From: Maribacter zhoushanensis
Lineage (GTDB): Bacteria; Bacteroidota; Bacteroidia; Flavobacteriales; Flavobacteriaceae
NCBI RefSeq assembly: GCF_029350975.1
Contig: NZ_JARKMR010000007.1
Coordinates: 62,001-126,000 of the forward strand
Length of the DNA: 64,000 nucleotides
Direction of reading: 5' to 3'
Below, in pieces: positions 1 to 9,367 of the stretch. Made by a program: the position numbers and the translations under genes. The notes under the pieces were generated by a model. The model had not been told where the DNA came from. It saw only the letters and a program-made list of their open reading frames with translations, and ran no database searches. Each line of letters opens with the position of its first letter. Positions within the stretch are counted from its first letter, which is position 1.

Positions 1-1
1 T

Positions 2-1027
2 GTAGTTTCTATGATGAGCGGAATTCCCGTTAATAGAATTGCACAAACAGAGAGCAATAAATTAGCAGGATTACCAGAGCTTATTAAATCTAACGTTATT
101 GGTCAAGATGATGCGGTTGCAAAGGTTTCTAAAGCTATACAACGTAACAGAGCCGGACTTAAAGATCCTAACAAGCCAATTGGCTCGTTTATATTCTTAG
201 GTCAAACAGGTGTTGGTAAAACACAGTTGGCAAAAGTTTTGGCAAAAGAACTTTTTGATTCTGAAGACGCACTTATTCGTATAGATATGAGTGAGTATAT
301 GGAGAAGTTTGCCATTTCTAGATTAGTTGGTGCACCTCCAGGATACGTAGGTTACGAGGAAGGCGGTCAATTGACTGAAAAAGTTAGAAGAAAACCTTAC
401 TCTGTAATTCTTTTAGATGAAGTTGAAAAAGCGCATCCAGATGTATTCAACATGCTTTTGCAAGTTTTAGATGATGGTTTCCTAACAGATAGTCTTGGTC
501 GTAAAATTGATTTTAGAAATACCATTATTATAATGACTTCTAATATTGGCGCTAGACAATTAAAAGATTTTGGACAAGGTGTTGGTTTTGGTACCTCTGC
601 CAAAAAGTCACAAGAAGATGCACACCAAAAAGGTGTTATTGAAAATGCTTTGAAAAAAGCCTTTGCTCCTGAATTCTTAAATAGAATTGATGATGTAATC
701 GTTTTTAACGCTCTAGAAAGAGAAGATATTCATAAGATTATTGATATTGAGTTAGCGAAGTTGTTCAAGAGAATCAAAGATATTGGTTACCACTTGAACC
801 TTACGGACGAAGCTAAAGATTATATCGCAGAGAAAGGCTTTGACAAACAGTATGGAGCTAGACCGCTTAAAAGAGCTATTCAAAAATATATTGAAGATGC
901 ACTTGCAGAGGAAATAGTGAATTCTAAGCTTAAAGAAGGAGATATTATTTATATCGATCTTGATAAGAAAAGTGAAGAATTAACCATTAAAATTGAAAAA
1001 GCAGAGGAAGAATCACCTAAAACATAG
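2..1027 (+). CDS. clpC: ATP-dependent Clp protease ATP-binding subunit ClpC, C-terminal part (truncated by window edge)
   Basis: The reading frame is already open at base 2 (Val-Val-Ser before the first Met), so this is the 3' part of a longer gene. It holds the second AAA+ module: the VIGQDDAV entry motif, Walker A GQTGVGKT, Walker B VILLDEVEKAHPDV, the pore/arginine region, and a D2-small domain with the FDKQYGARPLKRAIQ signature. ClpC/ClpA unfoldases load substrates into the ClpP peptidase in the cytoplasm. The text around MSGIPV, leading straight into the D2 domain, looks more like ClpC than ClpB, but the N domain and middle domain that would settle this lie outside. A strong hairpin terminator follows, so this is the last gene of its transcript. 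Confidence 0.93.
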   Translation, partial: VVSMMSGIPVNRIAQTESNKLAGLPELIKSNVIGQDDAVAKVSKAIQRNRAGLKDPNKPIGSFIFLGQTGVGKTQLAKVLAKELFDSEDALIRIDMSEYMEKFAISRLVGAPPGYVGYEEGGQLTEKVRRKPYSVILLDEVEKAHPDVFNMLLQVLDDGFLTDSLGRKIDFRNTIIIMTSNIGARQLKDFGQGVGFGTSAKKSQEDAHQKGVIENALKKAFAPEFLNRIDDVIVFNALEREDIHKIIDIELAKLFKRIKDIGYHLNLTDEAKDYIAEKGFDKQYGARPLKRAIQKYIEDALAEEIVNSKLKEGDIIYIDLDKKSEELTIKIEKAEEESPKT

Positions 1028-1051
1028 GTATTCTCACTTTACTACTATATA

Positions 1052-1081
1052 AAAAAGGAGCCCTTTGTAGGGCTCCTTTTT
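1052..1081 (+). terminator. Rho-independent terminator after clpC
   Basis: Perfect stem AAAAAGGAGCCC / GGGCTCCTTTTT with a 6-nt loop, ending in a T run 25 nt past the clpC stop. The A-rich 5' arm could also let it work on the other strand. Confidence 0.9.
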
Positions 1082-1140
1082 CGTATAATTCAATTTCAAT
1101 TGTAAGAATACAAATACACTGAACAGTAGGCATACGCAGT

Positions 1141-1632
1141 ATGAACGATATTTTAGCGTTTAAACTAAAAATTTACCTAGAAAATGTAGTTCATTATACT
1201 TTCGCTTCAGACACACTATATAATAATATAAGAATGAAGTTAGGATCTACCAAGAAAAAGGTAATCGTGCGGGAGTACGAATTAGAAACCGGAAAAATTC
1301 AAGTTTATGATAATTACATGGTATCAATCTTTGACGAGGGAGCTACATTAACTTTAGAGAGAGCATATCAAATTATTGGTATATCTGAAATTCATTTTAG
1401 GGACAGAAACTTTGGCTTTATAAGTTTACGCAAAAATTCTTTTGCCATTGACCCGACCATATACAACTATCTTAAGCAATTAGACAACCTTAAAGCTTTT
1501 GCAATTGTCTCTGTAAAAGAGATAGACATGCATAACTTTAAGATTGAAAAACTGTTTTATAAAAAACCTATGAAGTTTTTTATAGAATTTGATAATGCTT
1601 TAAAATGGGTAAAAAGAAGAGTTAATTCTTAA
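1141..1632 (+). CDS. Conserved hypothetical protein, 163 aa
   Basis: I do not recognise a family. The product is a soluble, Lys/Phe/Tyr-rich protein with alternating beta and alpha character and no signal peptide or membrane segment. The first ATG lies 60 nt past the clpC terminator, so it has its own transcript start, although no clear TAnnTTTG box is seen upstream. It converges on the NAD(P)HX repair gene with only 6 bp between the stops. Coding is supported by length, the absence of a competing frame and ordinary codon use. Function unknown. Confidence 0.75.
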   Translation: MNDILAFKLKIYLENVVHYTFASDTLYNNIRMKLGSTKKKVIVREYELETGKIQVYDNYMVSIFDEGATLTLERAYQIIGISEIHFRDRNFGFISLRKNSFAIDPTIYNYLKQLDNLKAFAIVSVKEIDMHNFKIEKLFYKKPMKFFIEFDNALKWVKRRVNS

Positions 1633-1638
1633 ACCAAA

Positions 1639-3186
1639 TCAATTTTGTTGATTCTCCTCTTCAACTACAGGTTGTTCAGGCATTTTAAATAAATCTAAAT
1701 ATGCTCCAGCCATATTATCAATGAGGTGAGATGCTGTTAAAGATTGAAATCCTGTAGATTCTACAGCAATATCACCAGCTCTGCCATGCAAGTAGACCCC
1801 AAATATTGCCGCATCTAAGGCAGGATAACCCTGAGCTCTTAGCCCCGTAATTACACCTGTTAAGACATCACCACTTCCTGCGGTAGCCATACCAGGGTTT
1901 CCAGTTGTATTTACATAACCCTTATCATTCTTCACAACAATAGTATGCGCTCCTTTAACAACAACTATACACTTATATTTTTTAGAAAATTTCTTGACCT
2001 TATCTAATTTTTCAAAGTCATCTTTCCAATTTCCAATTAACCGCTCTAACTCTTTTGGATGCGGAGTTAAAATGGAATCTTCTGGTAATTCTTTTAACAA
2101 CTCTTTATTCTGAGAAAGAATATTAAGAGCATCAGCATCTATTACTAATGGCAACTTATTACTTTTTAAGAAACTAGATAAAGCAATTACCGTATCCTCA
2201 CTAGTACCAATACCAACCCCTACTCCAATAACTGATGGCTTTATATCAAACTTTATATCGGTAAGTTCATTTTCATCGGCATCTGTTAAAACCATAACTT
2301 CTGGCAAAGAAGTTTGCAAAATATTATATCCTATTTTAGGCACATAAGATGTTACAAGACCACTACCTGAATAAAGTGCTGCTTTAGACGAAAGACATAC
2401 CGAACCCATTTTACCATAACTACCGCCAATTATCAATGAATGCCCGTAAGTACCTTTGTGTCCATATTTTTCACGCGGTCTATACAAGGTAAGAACTTCA
2501 TTTTTACCTATTAATTCATAATTGGTTTCTGTATCTCTTAAATATTCCGGGTCTAGTCCTATATCCAACACTTCCCATTGATCTATAAACTTGCCTGTTT
2601 CAGGAAGAAAGAATACCAACTTGGGAGTTTGAAAACTTAAGACATAATTTGACTTGATTATAGATTCGAAATCCTCAGGACCTTCATCGGTAAACAATCC
2701 TGACGGAATATCAACAGAAAGAATAAATGCTTCAGAACTATTTAAATGTTGAATTACTTTTTTAACCCAGGCATCTGGTGTTCTATTCAATCCAATTCCA
2801 AAAATACCATCTACTATAACATCTTCTCTTCCTATTACCGGTAGCTCATCATCACAATTCATAAAATGAGGCCAAACCTTACGATCCTTTAATCTGTCTA
2901 AATTTATTAGAAAATCTTTAGATCGCTTTTCGCTATAATTGATAACATATACTTCTAAATTATATCCATGATCAACAAGATGCCTTGCTAGAGCAATGCC
3001 ATCTCCCCCATTATTACCAATACCACAGAATAAATGTATTTTAACAGGAGCTCCTTGCATGCGTAAATGCATCCAATTAAAGAGTTGTAAAGCCGCACGT
3101 TCCATTAGCTCATTACTTTCTATCTCTTCTTTTTTAATGGAAATCTGATCTGCTTTATAAATCTGTTTTGCACTATATAATTTCAT
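1639..3186 (-). CDS. nnrDE: Bifunctional NAD(P)H-hydrate epimerase / ADP-dependent NAD(P)H-hydrate dehydratase
   Basis: Repairs hydrated NADH and NADPH (NADHX/NADPHX): the N-terminal domain epimerises the R and S forms and the C-terminal domain dehydrates the S form with ADP. The fused bacterial enzyme is usually about 500 aa and this one is 515. The epimerase (YjeF-N) domain shows GIGNNGGDG at residues 55-63. The ribokinase-like carbohydrate kinase domain starts near residue 240 and carries TPHPKELERL and NPGMATAGSGDVLTG, the nucleotide/catalytic loop. The gene stands alone on the minus strand and is divergent from the thr operon. Its ATG lies about 80 bp from the thr promoter region. Confidence 0.95.
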   Translation of the reverse strand: MKLYSAKQIYKADQISIKKEEIESNELMERAALQLFNWMHLRMQGAPVKIHLFCGIGNNGGDGIALARHLVDHGYNLEVYVINYSEKRSKDFLINLDRLKDRKVWPHFMNCDDELPVIGREDVIVDGIFGIGLNRTPDAWVKKVIQHLNSSEAFILSVDIPSGLFTDEGPEDFESIIKSNYVLSFQTPKLVFFLPETGKFIDQWEVLDIGLDPEYLRDTETNYELIGKNEVLTLYRPREKYGHKGTYGHSLIIGGSYGKMGSVCLSSKAALYSGSGLVTSYVPKIGYNILQTSLPEVMVLTDADENELTDIKFDIKPSVIGVGVGIGTSEDTVIALSSFLKSNKLPLVIDADALNILSQNKELLKELPEDSILTPHPKELERLIGNWKDDFEKLDKVKKFSKKYKCIVVVKGAHTIVVKNDKGYVNTTGNPGMATAGSGDVLTGVITGLRAQGYPALDAAIFGVYLHGRAGDIAVESTGFQSLTASHLIDNMAGAYLDLFKMPEQPVVEEENQQN

Positions 3187-3242
3187 TCTTTCTTGTATTT
3201 ATATCTAAAAAATAACTATTCCGTAAAAAATTGTGGAATGAT

Positions 3243-3272
3243 TTGTTTAAGTTATCAAATGTACTACTTTTG
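3243..3272 (+). promoter_or_regulatory. Bacteroidota-type promoter of the thr operon
   Basis: TTG at 3243-3245, a 19-nt spacer, then TACTTTTG (TAnnTTTG) at 3265-3272. This fits the primary sigma factor consensus of Bacteroidota. Transcription would start near 3278-3280, about 14 nt before the leader peptide ATG and about 175 nt before thrA. Confidence 0.75.
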
Positions 3273-3292
3273 ATTTTCAACCATTAGTATTT

Positions 3293-3385
3293 ATGGACTG
3301 CTATAAAACAGACATAACATTCGATTTCACTTCAGCTACTATTACTTATGGTACAACTACGGCATGTTTCACCCTTAGGGGTTAA
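3293..3385 (+). CDS. thrL: Threonine operon leader peptide (30 aa, 9 Thr, 2 Ile)
   Basis: ATG at 3293 and TAA at 3383-3385 give a 30-residue peptide starting MDCYKTDITF, with Thr at positions 6, 9, 13, 16, 18, 21, 22, 23 and 27 and Ile at 8 and 17. A Thr-rich mini-ORF between the promoter and thrA is the hallmark of ribosome-mediated attenuation, as in enterobacterial thrL, where charged Thr/Ile tRNA levels set ribosome position. The peptide has no other recognisable feature. The symbol is by analogy: the peptide is seen directly, the regulatory role is inferred. Confidence 0.8.
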   Translation: MDCYKTDITFDFTSATITYGTTTACFTLRG

Positions 3386-3428
3386 ATACTATATATCTCC
3401 GTACCCGTGTTTAATTACACCGTTTTTT
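3386..3428 (+). promoter_or_regulatory. Candidate attenuator region between leader peptide and thrA
   Basis: Directly after the leader stop the RNA can form alternative helices. TACGG at 3358-3362 can pair with CCGTA at 3399-3403, around an ACCC-TTAG-GGGT hairpin at 3371-3382. A GTGT/ACAC stem at 3407-3420 runs into CGTTTTTT at 3421-3428, which looks like a terminator U-tract. The stem is short, so the exact terminator fold is uncertain. The region is otherwise free of coding signal. Confidence 0.4.
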
Positions 3429-3454
3429 AAATTACAAAGTCAATATTTCATATC

Positions 3455-5896
3455 ATGAAAGTTCTAAAATTTGGTGGCTCATCTGTAGCCAAGCCTGAAA
3501 ATATAATTAAAATTAAAAATATTATCTCTAAGTATAACGACCCAATAATACTGGTTGTTTCAGCTTTAGGAGGTGTAACCGATCTTTTACTAGAAGCTGG
3601 ATCCTTAGCTTCTGTTCAAGATGAATCTTATAAAAATATTCTAAGTACATTAGAAGAAAGACACTTATCTACCATAAAAGAGCTTATTCCGGTTACAGCA
3701 CAAAGCAAGGTATTAAGCAAAGTAAAAAGTGAATTCAATGTACTGGAAACATTATTAGAAGGTGCTTTTTTTATTGGAGAAATCACTCCTAAATTATCAG
3801 ATAAAATAGTTAGCTACGGCGAACTTCTTTCCTCCTATATCATTAGCGAATACCTTATTAGTGAAAAACTAGACACTGAGTTTAAAGATAGCAGAGAGCT
3901 TATTGTTACGCACAAGCTCAACGGTAAAAATGTAGTTAATTTTGTAAAAACCAACGCTAACTGCATTGAACACTTTAAAGCTTCAGATAAAAAAGTAACG
4001 GTTTGCCCAGGTTTTATAGCTACTTCTGAAGATGGAATATCTACAACCCTAGGTAGAGGCGGTTCTGATTATACTGCAGCCATTTACGCAGCTGCTATAG
4101 ATGCAGATGTATTAGAAATTTGGACAGATGTCAGTGGTATGTATACCGCCAACCCAAAAATGGTAAAACAGGCAAAAGCTATTCCGCATATTTCTTATGA
4201 AGAAGCTATGGAGCTTTCTCATTTTGGCGCTAAAGTGCTTTACCCACCAACTATTCAGCCTGTATTATCTAAAGGTATATCTATAGTTATTAAGAACACC
4301 TTTAGTCCTGATGAAGCAGGAACACTAATTACTAAATCTAAAAATGAAAAAGGAAAGACCGTTCGTGGAATAAGCCATATTGGTAATATTGCACTACTTT
4401 CTTTAGAAGGACCAGGTATGGTAGGTATACCCGGAATTTCAAAACGCTTTTTCGAAGTACTTTCTCAAGCAGATATTAGTGTGGTGTTAATTACGCAAGC
4501 ATCGTCTGAGCACTCTATATGTGTAGGTATTTCTGCCGATGATGTTGAAAAGGCTATAAATATTGTAAATGAAGCTTTTGAATATGAGATTGAAAGAGGA
4601 CGAATAAAAAAAGTAATACCTGAAAAAGATTTAGCTATTGTAGCCTTAGTGGGTGATAATATGAAAAGTCACCAAGGTTTGAGTGGTAAAATGTTTAGTA
4701 CGCTTGGTAAAAACAATGTTAATATACGAGTGATTGCCCAAGGTGCATCTGAGAGAAATATTTCATGTATTATTAATGAGAAGGATGTCAAAAAAGCTCT
4801 GAACGCATTGCACGAAGAGTTTTTTGAAGAAAACATTAAGCAACTGAACCTTTTTGTAATGGGTGTTGGTAATGTTGGTGCAAAGTTTTTAGAGCAAATT
4901 AAAGAACAACGTAAATTCTTGAAAGAGAATTTAAAATTAAACATTAGAGTTATAGGAATGTCTAATTCTAGGACAATGCTTTTTGATGAAAAAGGTATTG
5001 ATTTAAATGATTGGTCTTCAAAACTTGCATCAGGTGAAAAAGCAGATAAGGTTAAGTTTTTAAAGTTGGTGAATAGCCTAAATTACAGAAATAGCATATT
5101 TGTTGATAATACGGCCAGTGAAGAGGTTTCTAAAACCTATAGCGAGTATTTAGGCAATAGTATCTCTGTTGTAACTTGTAATAAAATTGCTTGTTCATCT
5201 ACATTTGAGAATTATTCTCATTTGAAATCTTTAGCCAGAACATATAATGCCCCTTTCTTGTTTGAAACTAATGTTGGTGCCGGTCTACCTATTATAGATA
5301 CTTTAAAACACTTAATAGCATCTGGTGATAAAATTTTGAAAATTCAGGCGGTGTTATCCGGTAGTTTAAATTTTGTTTTCAACAATTTCAATAACAAAAC
5401 TACCTTCCATGATGTGGTAAAACAAGCTCAGGAAGAAGGATATACGGAACCTGATCCAAAAATTGATTTAAGTGGTGTTGATGTAATGCGTAAAATTTTG
5501 ATTTTGGCTCGTGAGAGTGGAAATCAATTGGAAATTAGTGATATTACCAATAATTCGTTTTTACCTGAAGAAAGTTTAAACACAGCAAACAATGATGAAT
5601 TCTTTGCTTCTTTAATACAAAATGAAGCTCATTTTCAGTCTTTATTTACTAGTGCAAAAAATTCAGATAGCAAGTTGAAATATGTAGCCCAGTTTGATAA
5701 TGGCAAAGCAAGCGTAGGTCTACAAGAAATACCTAAGGGTCATGACTTTTACAACCTAGAAGGCAGTGATAATATTGTACTATTTTATACGGAAAGATAC
5801 CCTAATCAGCCTATGATCATTAAAGGTGCTGGTGCTGGTGCTGCCGTAACGGCTTCTGGTATTTTTGCGGATATTATACGAATTGGTAATTTCTAA
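3455..5896 (+). CDS. thrA: Bifunctional aspartate kinase / homoserine dehydrogenase I
   Basis: Catalyses the first and third steps from aspartate to threonine: ATP-dependent phosphorylation of aspartate, and NAD(P)H reduction of aspartate semialdehyde to homoserine. The kinase domain begins at once with KFGGSSVAKPENI (residues 5-17), followed by two ACT-type regulatory segments in the middle (around residues 310-460) and a homoserine dehydrogenase domain from about residue 470 (VMGVGNVGAKFLEQI nucleotide loop, later GLPIIDTLKHLIASGD and VLSGSLNFVFN). The length of 813 aa is normal for the fused enzyme. It is the first structural gene of thrA-thrB-thrC and lies behind the Thr-rich leader, so threonine control at both transcription and allosteric level is likely. 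Confidence 0.97.
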   Translation: MKVLKFGGSSVAKPENIIKIKNIISKYNDPIILVVSALGGVTDLLLEAGSLASVQDESYKNILSTLEERHLSTIKELIPVTAQSKVLSKVKSEFNVLETLLEGAFFIGEITPKLSDKIVSYGELLSSYIISEYLISEKLDTEFKDSRELIVTHKLNGKNVVNFVKTNANCIEHFKASDKKVTVCPGFIATSEDGISTTLGRGGSDYTAAIYAAAIDADVLEIWTDVSGMYTANPKMVKQAKAIPHISYEEAMELSHFGAKVLYPPTIQPVLSKGISIVIKNTFSPDEAGTLITKSKNEKGKTVRGISHIGNIALLSLEGPGMVGIPGISKRFFEVLSQADISVVLITQASSEHSICVGISADDVEKAINIVNEAFEYEIERGRIKKVIPEKDLAIVALVGDNMKSHQGLSGKMFSTLGKNNVNIRVIAQGASERNISCIINEKDVKKALNALHEEFFEENIKQLNLFVMGVGNVGAKFLEQIKEQRKFLKENLKLNIRVIGMSNSRTMLFDEKGIDLNDWSSKLASGEKADKVKFLKLVNSLNYRNSIFVDNTASEEVSKTYSEYLGNSISVVTCNKIACSSTFENYSHLKSLARTYNAPFLFETNVGAGLPIIDTLKHLIASGDKILKIQAVLSGSLNFVFNNFNNKTTFHDVVKQAQEEGYTEPDPKIDLSGVDVMRKILILARESGNQLEISDITNNSFLPEESLNTANNDEFFASLIQNEAHFQSLFTSAKNSDSKLKYVAQFDNGKASVGLQEIPKGHDFYNLEGSDNIVLFYTERYPNQPMIIKGAGAGAAVTASGIFADIIRIGNF

Positions 5897-5920
5897 ATTT
5901 CATAACATAAAGTATTTATT

Positions 5921-6847
5921 ATGAGCCAAAATGAAATTAAAGTTTTTTGCCCTGCAACAGTTGCAAACGTTTCATGCGGATTTGATGTTCTAGGCGTTGC
6001 CTTAGATGCTGTCGGTGATGAAATGGTAGTTAGAAAAGTACCTCAAAAGGGAATAAAAATAACCAAACTTACAGGGCAAGACCTACCTAAAGAGACCCTA
6101 AACAATGTAGCCGGTGTTGCTGGTAATGCATTTTTATTGGCATCTGATTACGATGGCGGGTTTGAAATTGAAATTGATAAAAGAATAAAACCTGGTAGTG
6201 GTATTGGCAGCAGTGCTGCTAGTTCTGCCGGTGCTGTTTGGGCAATGAATCATTTATTGAACAATCCGTTCAGCAAAACTGAACTTGTAAAATTTGCTAT
6301 GGAAGGCGAACGCTTAGCTAGTGATGTTGCTCACGCAGATAATGTTGCCCCTGCCCTATTCGGTGGCTTTACATTGGTACGCAGCTATAGTCCTTTGGAT
6401 ATTATTGATATTCCTGCTCCGTCAGAATTATACATAACAATAATCCATCCGCAGATAGAAATAAAAACATCGGATTCTAGAAAGATTCTAAAGACAACTA
6501 TTTCTATGGAAACCGGTATTAAACAATGGGGAAATGTTGGTGGTCTGGTTGCAGGTTTGTTCAAAGAAGATTATGAACTAATAGGCAGGTCTTTAGAAGA
6601 TCATATAGTAGAGCCAATACGTTCTATCTTAATACCTGGTTTTGACGAAGTCAAAAAAGTCTCTTTAGAAGCTGGTGCTTTAGGTTCTGGCATCTCTGGA
6701 TCCGGACCATCAATCTTTTCATTTAGCAAAGGGGAAGAAACTGCTATCAATGTAGGTAATGCAATGAAAACAGTTTACGATAAAATTGGTATAGCTTACG
6801 AAATACACGTATCTAAAATTAATATGGAAGGCGTTAAACTTTTATAA
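5921..6847 (+). CDS. thrB: Homoserine kinase
   Basis: Phosphorylates homoserine to O-phosphohomoserine, the substrate of ThrC. It is a GHMP-family kinase: the ATP-binding motif PGSGIGSSAASSA sits at residues 91-103, with the N-terminal CPATVANVSCGFD signature and the C-terminal GSGISGSGPS loop. The length (308 aa) is standard. It lies 24 nt after thrA in the same operon and 41 nt before thrC. Confidence 0.97.
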   Translation: MSQNEIKVFCPATVANVSCGFDVLGVALDAVGDEMVVRKVPQKGIKITKLTGQDLPKETLNNVAGVAGNAFLLASDYDGGFEIEIDKRIKPGSGIGSSAASSAGAVWAMNHLLNNPFSKTELVKFAMEGERLASDVAHADNVAPALFGGFTLVRSYSPLDIIDIPAPSELYITIIHPQIEIKTSDSRKILKTTISMETGIKQWGNVGGLVAGLFKEDYELIGRSLEDHIVEPIRSILIPGFDEVKKVSLEAGALGSGISGSGPSIFSFSKGEETAINVGNAMKTVYDKIGIAYEIHVSKINMEGVKLL

Positions 6848-6888
6848 GTTGAGCACTGGTACATTGATAACATTTAAAAATATTCAAT

Positions 6889-8184
6889 TTGAAATTTTAT
6901 AGTTTAAACAATACAGCTCCAGAGGTTTCTTTTGACACTGCCGTAGTTAACGGTATTGCACCTGATAAAGGTTTGTATTTTCCAGAAAATATCAATCCGT
7001 TACCAAGTTCTTTTTTTGAGAATATCGAAACCTTTTCTAACGAAGAAATCGCGTTTAAGGCAATTCAACAATTTGTAGAGGACATTGTTCCTGATGATGT
7101 TTTAAAAGACATATTAAAAGAAGTATTGGATTTTGATTTTCCAGTAGTTAAAATTACCCCCAATATTGCCACATTAGAATTATTTCACGGACCTACCATG
7201 GCTTTCAAAGATGTTGGCGCTCGTTTTATGGCACAATGTTTAGGCTATTTTTCTAGGTCTACAAAAAATGAAGTGACCGTACTTGTTGCTACTTCTGGCG
7301 ATACGGGTGGCGCTGTAGCAAACGGATTCTTAGGTGTTGAGGGTGTTAAAGTGGTTATACTTTATCCTAGTGGAAAAGTTAGCGATATTCAAGAAAGACA
7401 ATTAACCACTTTAGGCAAAAATATTACCGCTTTAGAAGTAGATGGTACTTTTGATGATTGCCAAGCTATGGTTAAGAATGCTTTTTTAGACAAAGAACTT
7501 CTTGACAATATGAAGCTGACTTCGGCCAACTCTATTAATGTTGCCCGTTGGTTGCCACAATTATTCTATTTCCTTTTTGCCTATAAGCAAACAAAATCAA
7601 AAGGTAAAGAAATCGTGTTCTCTGTACCGTCAGGAAACTTTGGTAATATTTGTGCAGGCTTAGTTGCTCAACGCCTAGGTATGCCTGTAAAGCATTTTAT
7701 AGCTTCCACAAACGTGAATGATACCGTACCGCAGTTTATGCTTACAAATGAGTATACCCCTAAACCATCAACAGCCACTATTTCTAATGCCATGGATGTT
7801 GGCGATCCAAGTAACTTTATAAGAATTAGGCATTTATTTCAAGATAATTTCGAAGATTTAAAAAAGAATCTTTCTTCATATCCTTTTAATGACAATCAAA
7901 CAAAAGATGCCTTAAAAGAAATTTACAATATCAATGGATACATTGCTGATCCTCATGGTGCTGTAGGTTACTTGGGGTTAAAAAAGTATCAAGAACAACA
8001 CCCTAACACCTATGGTATTTTCTTAGAAACTGCGCACCCGGTAAAATTCTTGGATATCGTTGAAGAAACACTTGATGAAAAACTAGAAATTCCTTCTCAG
8101 ATTCAGAGAGTGATGGGAAAAACTAAAAAATCTATTAAGATTTCAACTTACGACGGACTCAAAAATTTTCTTTTAAAATCTTAG
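6889..8184 (+). CDS. thrC: Threonine synthase (TTG start)
   Basis: PLP enzyme converting O-phosphohomoserine to threonine and phosphate, the last step of the pathway. The cofactor lysine is K107 in HGPTMAFKDVGA, and the phosphate-binding loop is in ATSGDTGGAVANG. The start is a TTG codon at 6889: the encoded MKFYSLNN begins exactly where the family begins, and no ATG lies nearby in frame. The non-ATG start may lower its translation relative to thrA and thrB. It is the last gene of the operon. No clear hairpin terminator is seen before the gcvT promoter. Confidence 0.96.
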   Translation: MKFYSLNNTAPEVSFDTAVVNGIAPDKGLYFPENINPLPSSFFENIETFSNEEIAFKAIQQFVEDIVPDDVLKDILKEVLDFDFPVVKITPNIATLELFHGPTMAFKDVGARFMAQCLGYFSRSTKNEVTVLVATSGDTGGAVANGFLGVEGVKVVILYPSGKVSDIQERQLTTLGKNITALEVDGTFDDCQAMVKNAFLDKELLDNMKLTSANSINVARWLPQLFYFLFAYKQTKSKGKEIVFSVPSGNFGNICAGLVAQRLGMPVKHFIASTNVNDTVPQFMLTNEYTPKPSTATISNAMDVGDPSNFIRIRHLFQDNFEDLKKNLSSYPFNDNQTKDALKEIYNINGYIADPHGAVGYLGLKKYQEQHPNTYGIFLETAHPVKFLDIVEETLDEKLEIPSQIQRVMGKTKKSIKISTYDGLKNFLLKS

Positions 8185-8231
8185 AACTTAATTAAAGAAT
8201 AATATTTTCCCAATTCAGGGATTAGCCACAT

Positions 8232-8259
8232 TTGCTTCTATTTATTTTCGATAAATTTG
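8232..8259 (+). promoter_or_regulatory. Bacteroidota-type promoter of gcvT
   Basis: TTG at 8232-8234, a 17-nt spacer and TAAATTTG at 8252-8259. This is one of the best matches to TTG-N17-23-TAnnTTTG in the window. The predicted start lies about 15 nt before the gcvT ATG. Confidence 0.8.
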
Positions 8260-8281
8260 TATTGCTAATAAATAGATTAAG

Positions 8282-9367
8282 ATGAAAAATACTGCACTTA
8301 CCACAACACACGAATCTCTTGGTGCCAAAATGGTGCCATTTGCTGGTTACAATATGCCTGTTTCTTACGAAGGTGTAAATGCCGAACATGAAACAGTACG
8401 TAATGCTGTTGGGGTTTTTGATGTATCGCATATGGGTGAGTTCTTAATTTCAGGACCAAATGCATTAGCCTTAATTCAAAAAGTATCTTCTAACGATGCC
8501 TCAAAATTAACTATTGGTAGAGCACAGTATAGCTGTTTACCTAATGAAACGGGCGGTATCGTAGATGATTTAATCATATATAAAATTAAAGACGAGCAAT
8601 ATTTATTGGTAGTAAACGCCTCTAATATTGAAAAAGATTGGAACCATATTTCATCTTATAACTCAGATTTAAAAGCAGATATGCGAGATATTTCTGAAGG
8701 ATATTCGCTTTTAGCAATACAAGGTCCAAAGGCGGTTGAGGCAATGCAATCATTAACTTCTGTAAACTTAGCTGATATCAAGTTTTATCACTTTGAAGTA
8801 TCTGATTTTGCAGGTATTGAAAATGTTATTATTTCTGCTACTGGATATACAGGTTCTGGTGGATTTGAAATTTATTGCAAAAATGAAGAGGTCAAACAAA
8901 TTTGGGATAAAGTTTTTGAAGCAGGAGCCGATTTTGGTATAAAACCTATAGGATTAGCCGCAAGAGACACCTTACGTCTAGAAATGGGATACTGCCTTTA
9001 CGGAAATGATATTGATGACAACACCTCTCCTTTTGAAGCTGGCCTAGGATGGGTGACAAAATTCACCAAAGACTTTGTGAATTCTGAAGCTTTGGCAAAA
9101 GAAAAACAACATGGACCCGAACGTAAATTGGTAGCGTTTATATTGGATGAACGTGGCATACCAAGACATGGTTACGATATTGTTGATACTAGCGGAAAAA
9201 CAATTGGTGTAGTCACCTCAGGTACCATGTCACCTTCTATGGGAACTGGAATTGGACTTGGTTATGTTCCTCCTATATTTACGGAAATAGGTAGCAAAAT
9301 AAACATTCAAATTAGAAAGAAAGCTGTACCTGCAACTATAGTTAAATTACCCTTTTACAAAAAGTAA
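8282..9367 (+). CDS. gcvT: Aminomethyltransferase, T protein of the glycine cleavage system
   Basis: Transfers the aminomethyl group from lipoyl-H protein to tetrahydrofolate, releasing ammonia and 5,10-methylene-THF. The product is full length (361 aa). It has the N-terminal folate-binding GcvT domain with the catalytic region [10 protein letters not shown] (Asp95-Asp96), then [13 protein letters not shown] and [14 protein letters not shown], and the C-terminal barrel with [13 protein letters not shown]. The H and P protein genes are not in the window, which is common in this phylum. It has a strong promoter upstream, and glsA follows with no gap. Confidence 0.97.
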   Translation: MKNTALTTTHESLGAKMVPFAGYNMPVSYEGVNAEHETVRNAVGVFDVSHMGEFLISGPNALALIQKVSSNDASKLTIGRAQYSCLPNETGGIVDDLIIYKIKDEQYLLVVNASNIEKDWNHISSYNSDLKADMRDISEGYSLLAIQGPKAVEAMQSLTSVNLADIKFYHFEVSDFAGIENVIISATGYTGSGGFEIYCKNEEVKQIWDKVFEAGADFGIKPIGLAARDTLRLEMGYCLYGNDIDDNTSPFEAGLGWVTKFTKDFVNSEALAKEKQHGPERKLVAFILDERGIPRHGYDIVDTSGKTIGVVTSGTMSPSMGTGIGLGYVPPIFTEIGSKINIQIRKKAVPATIVKLPFYKK

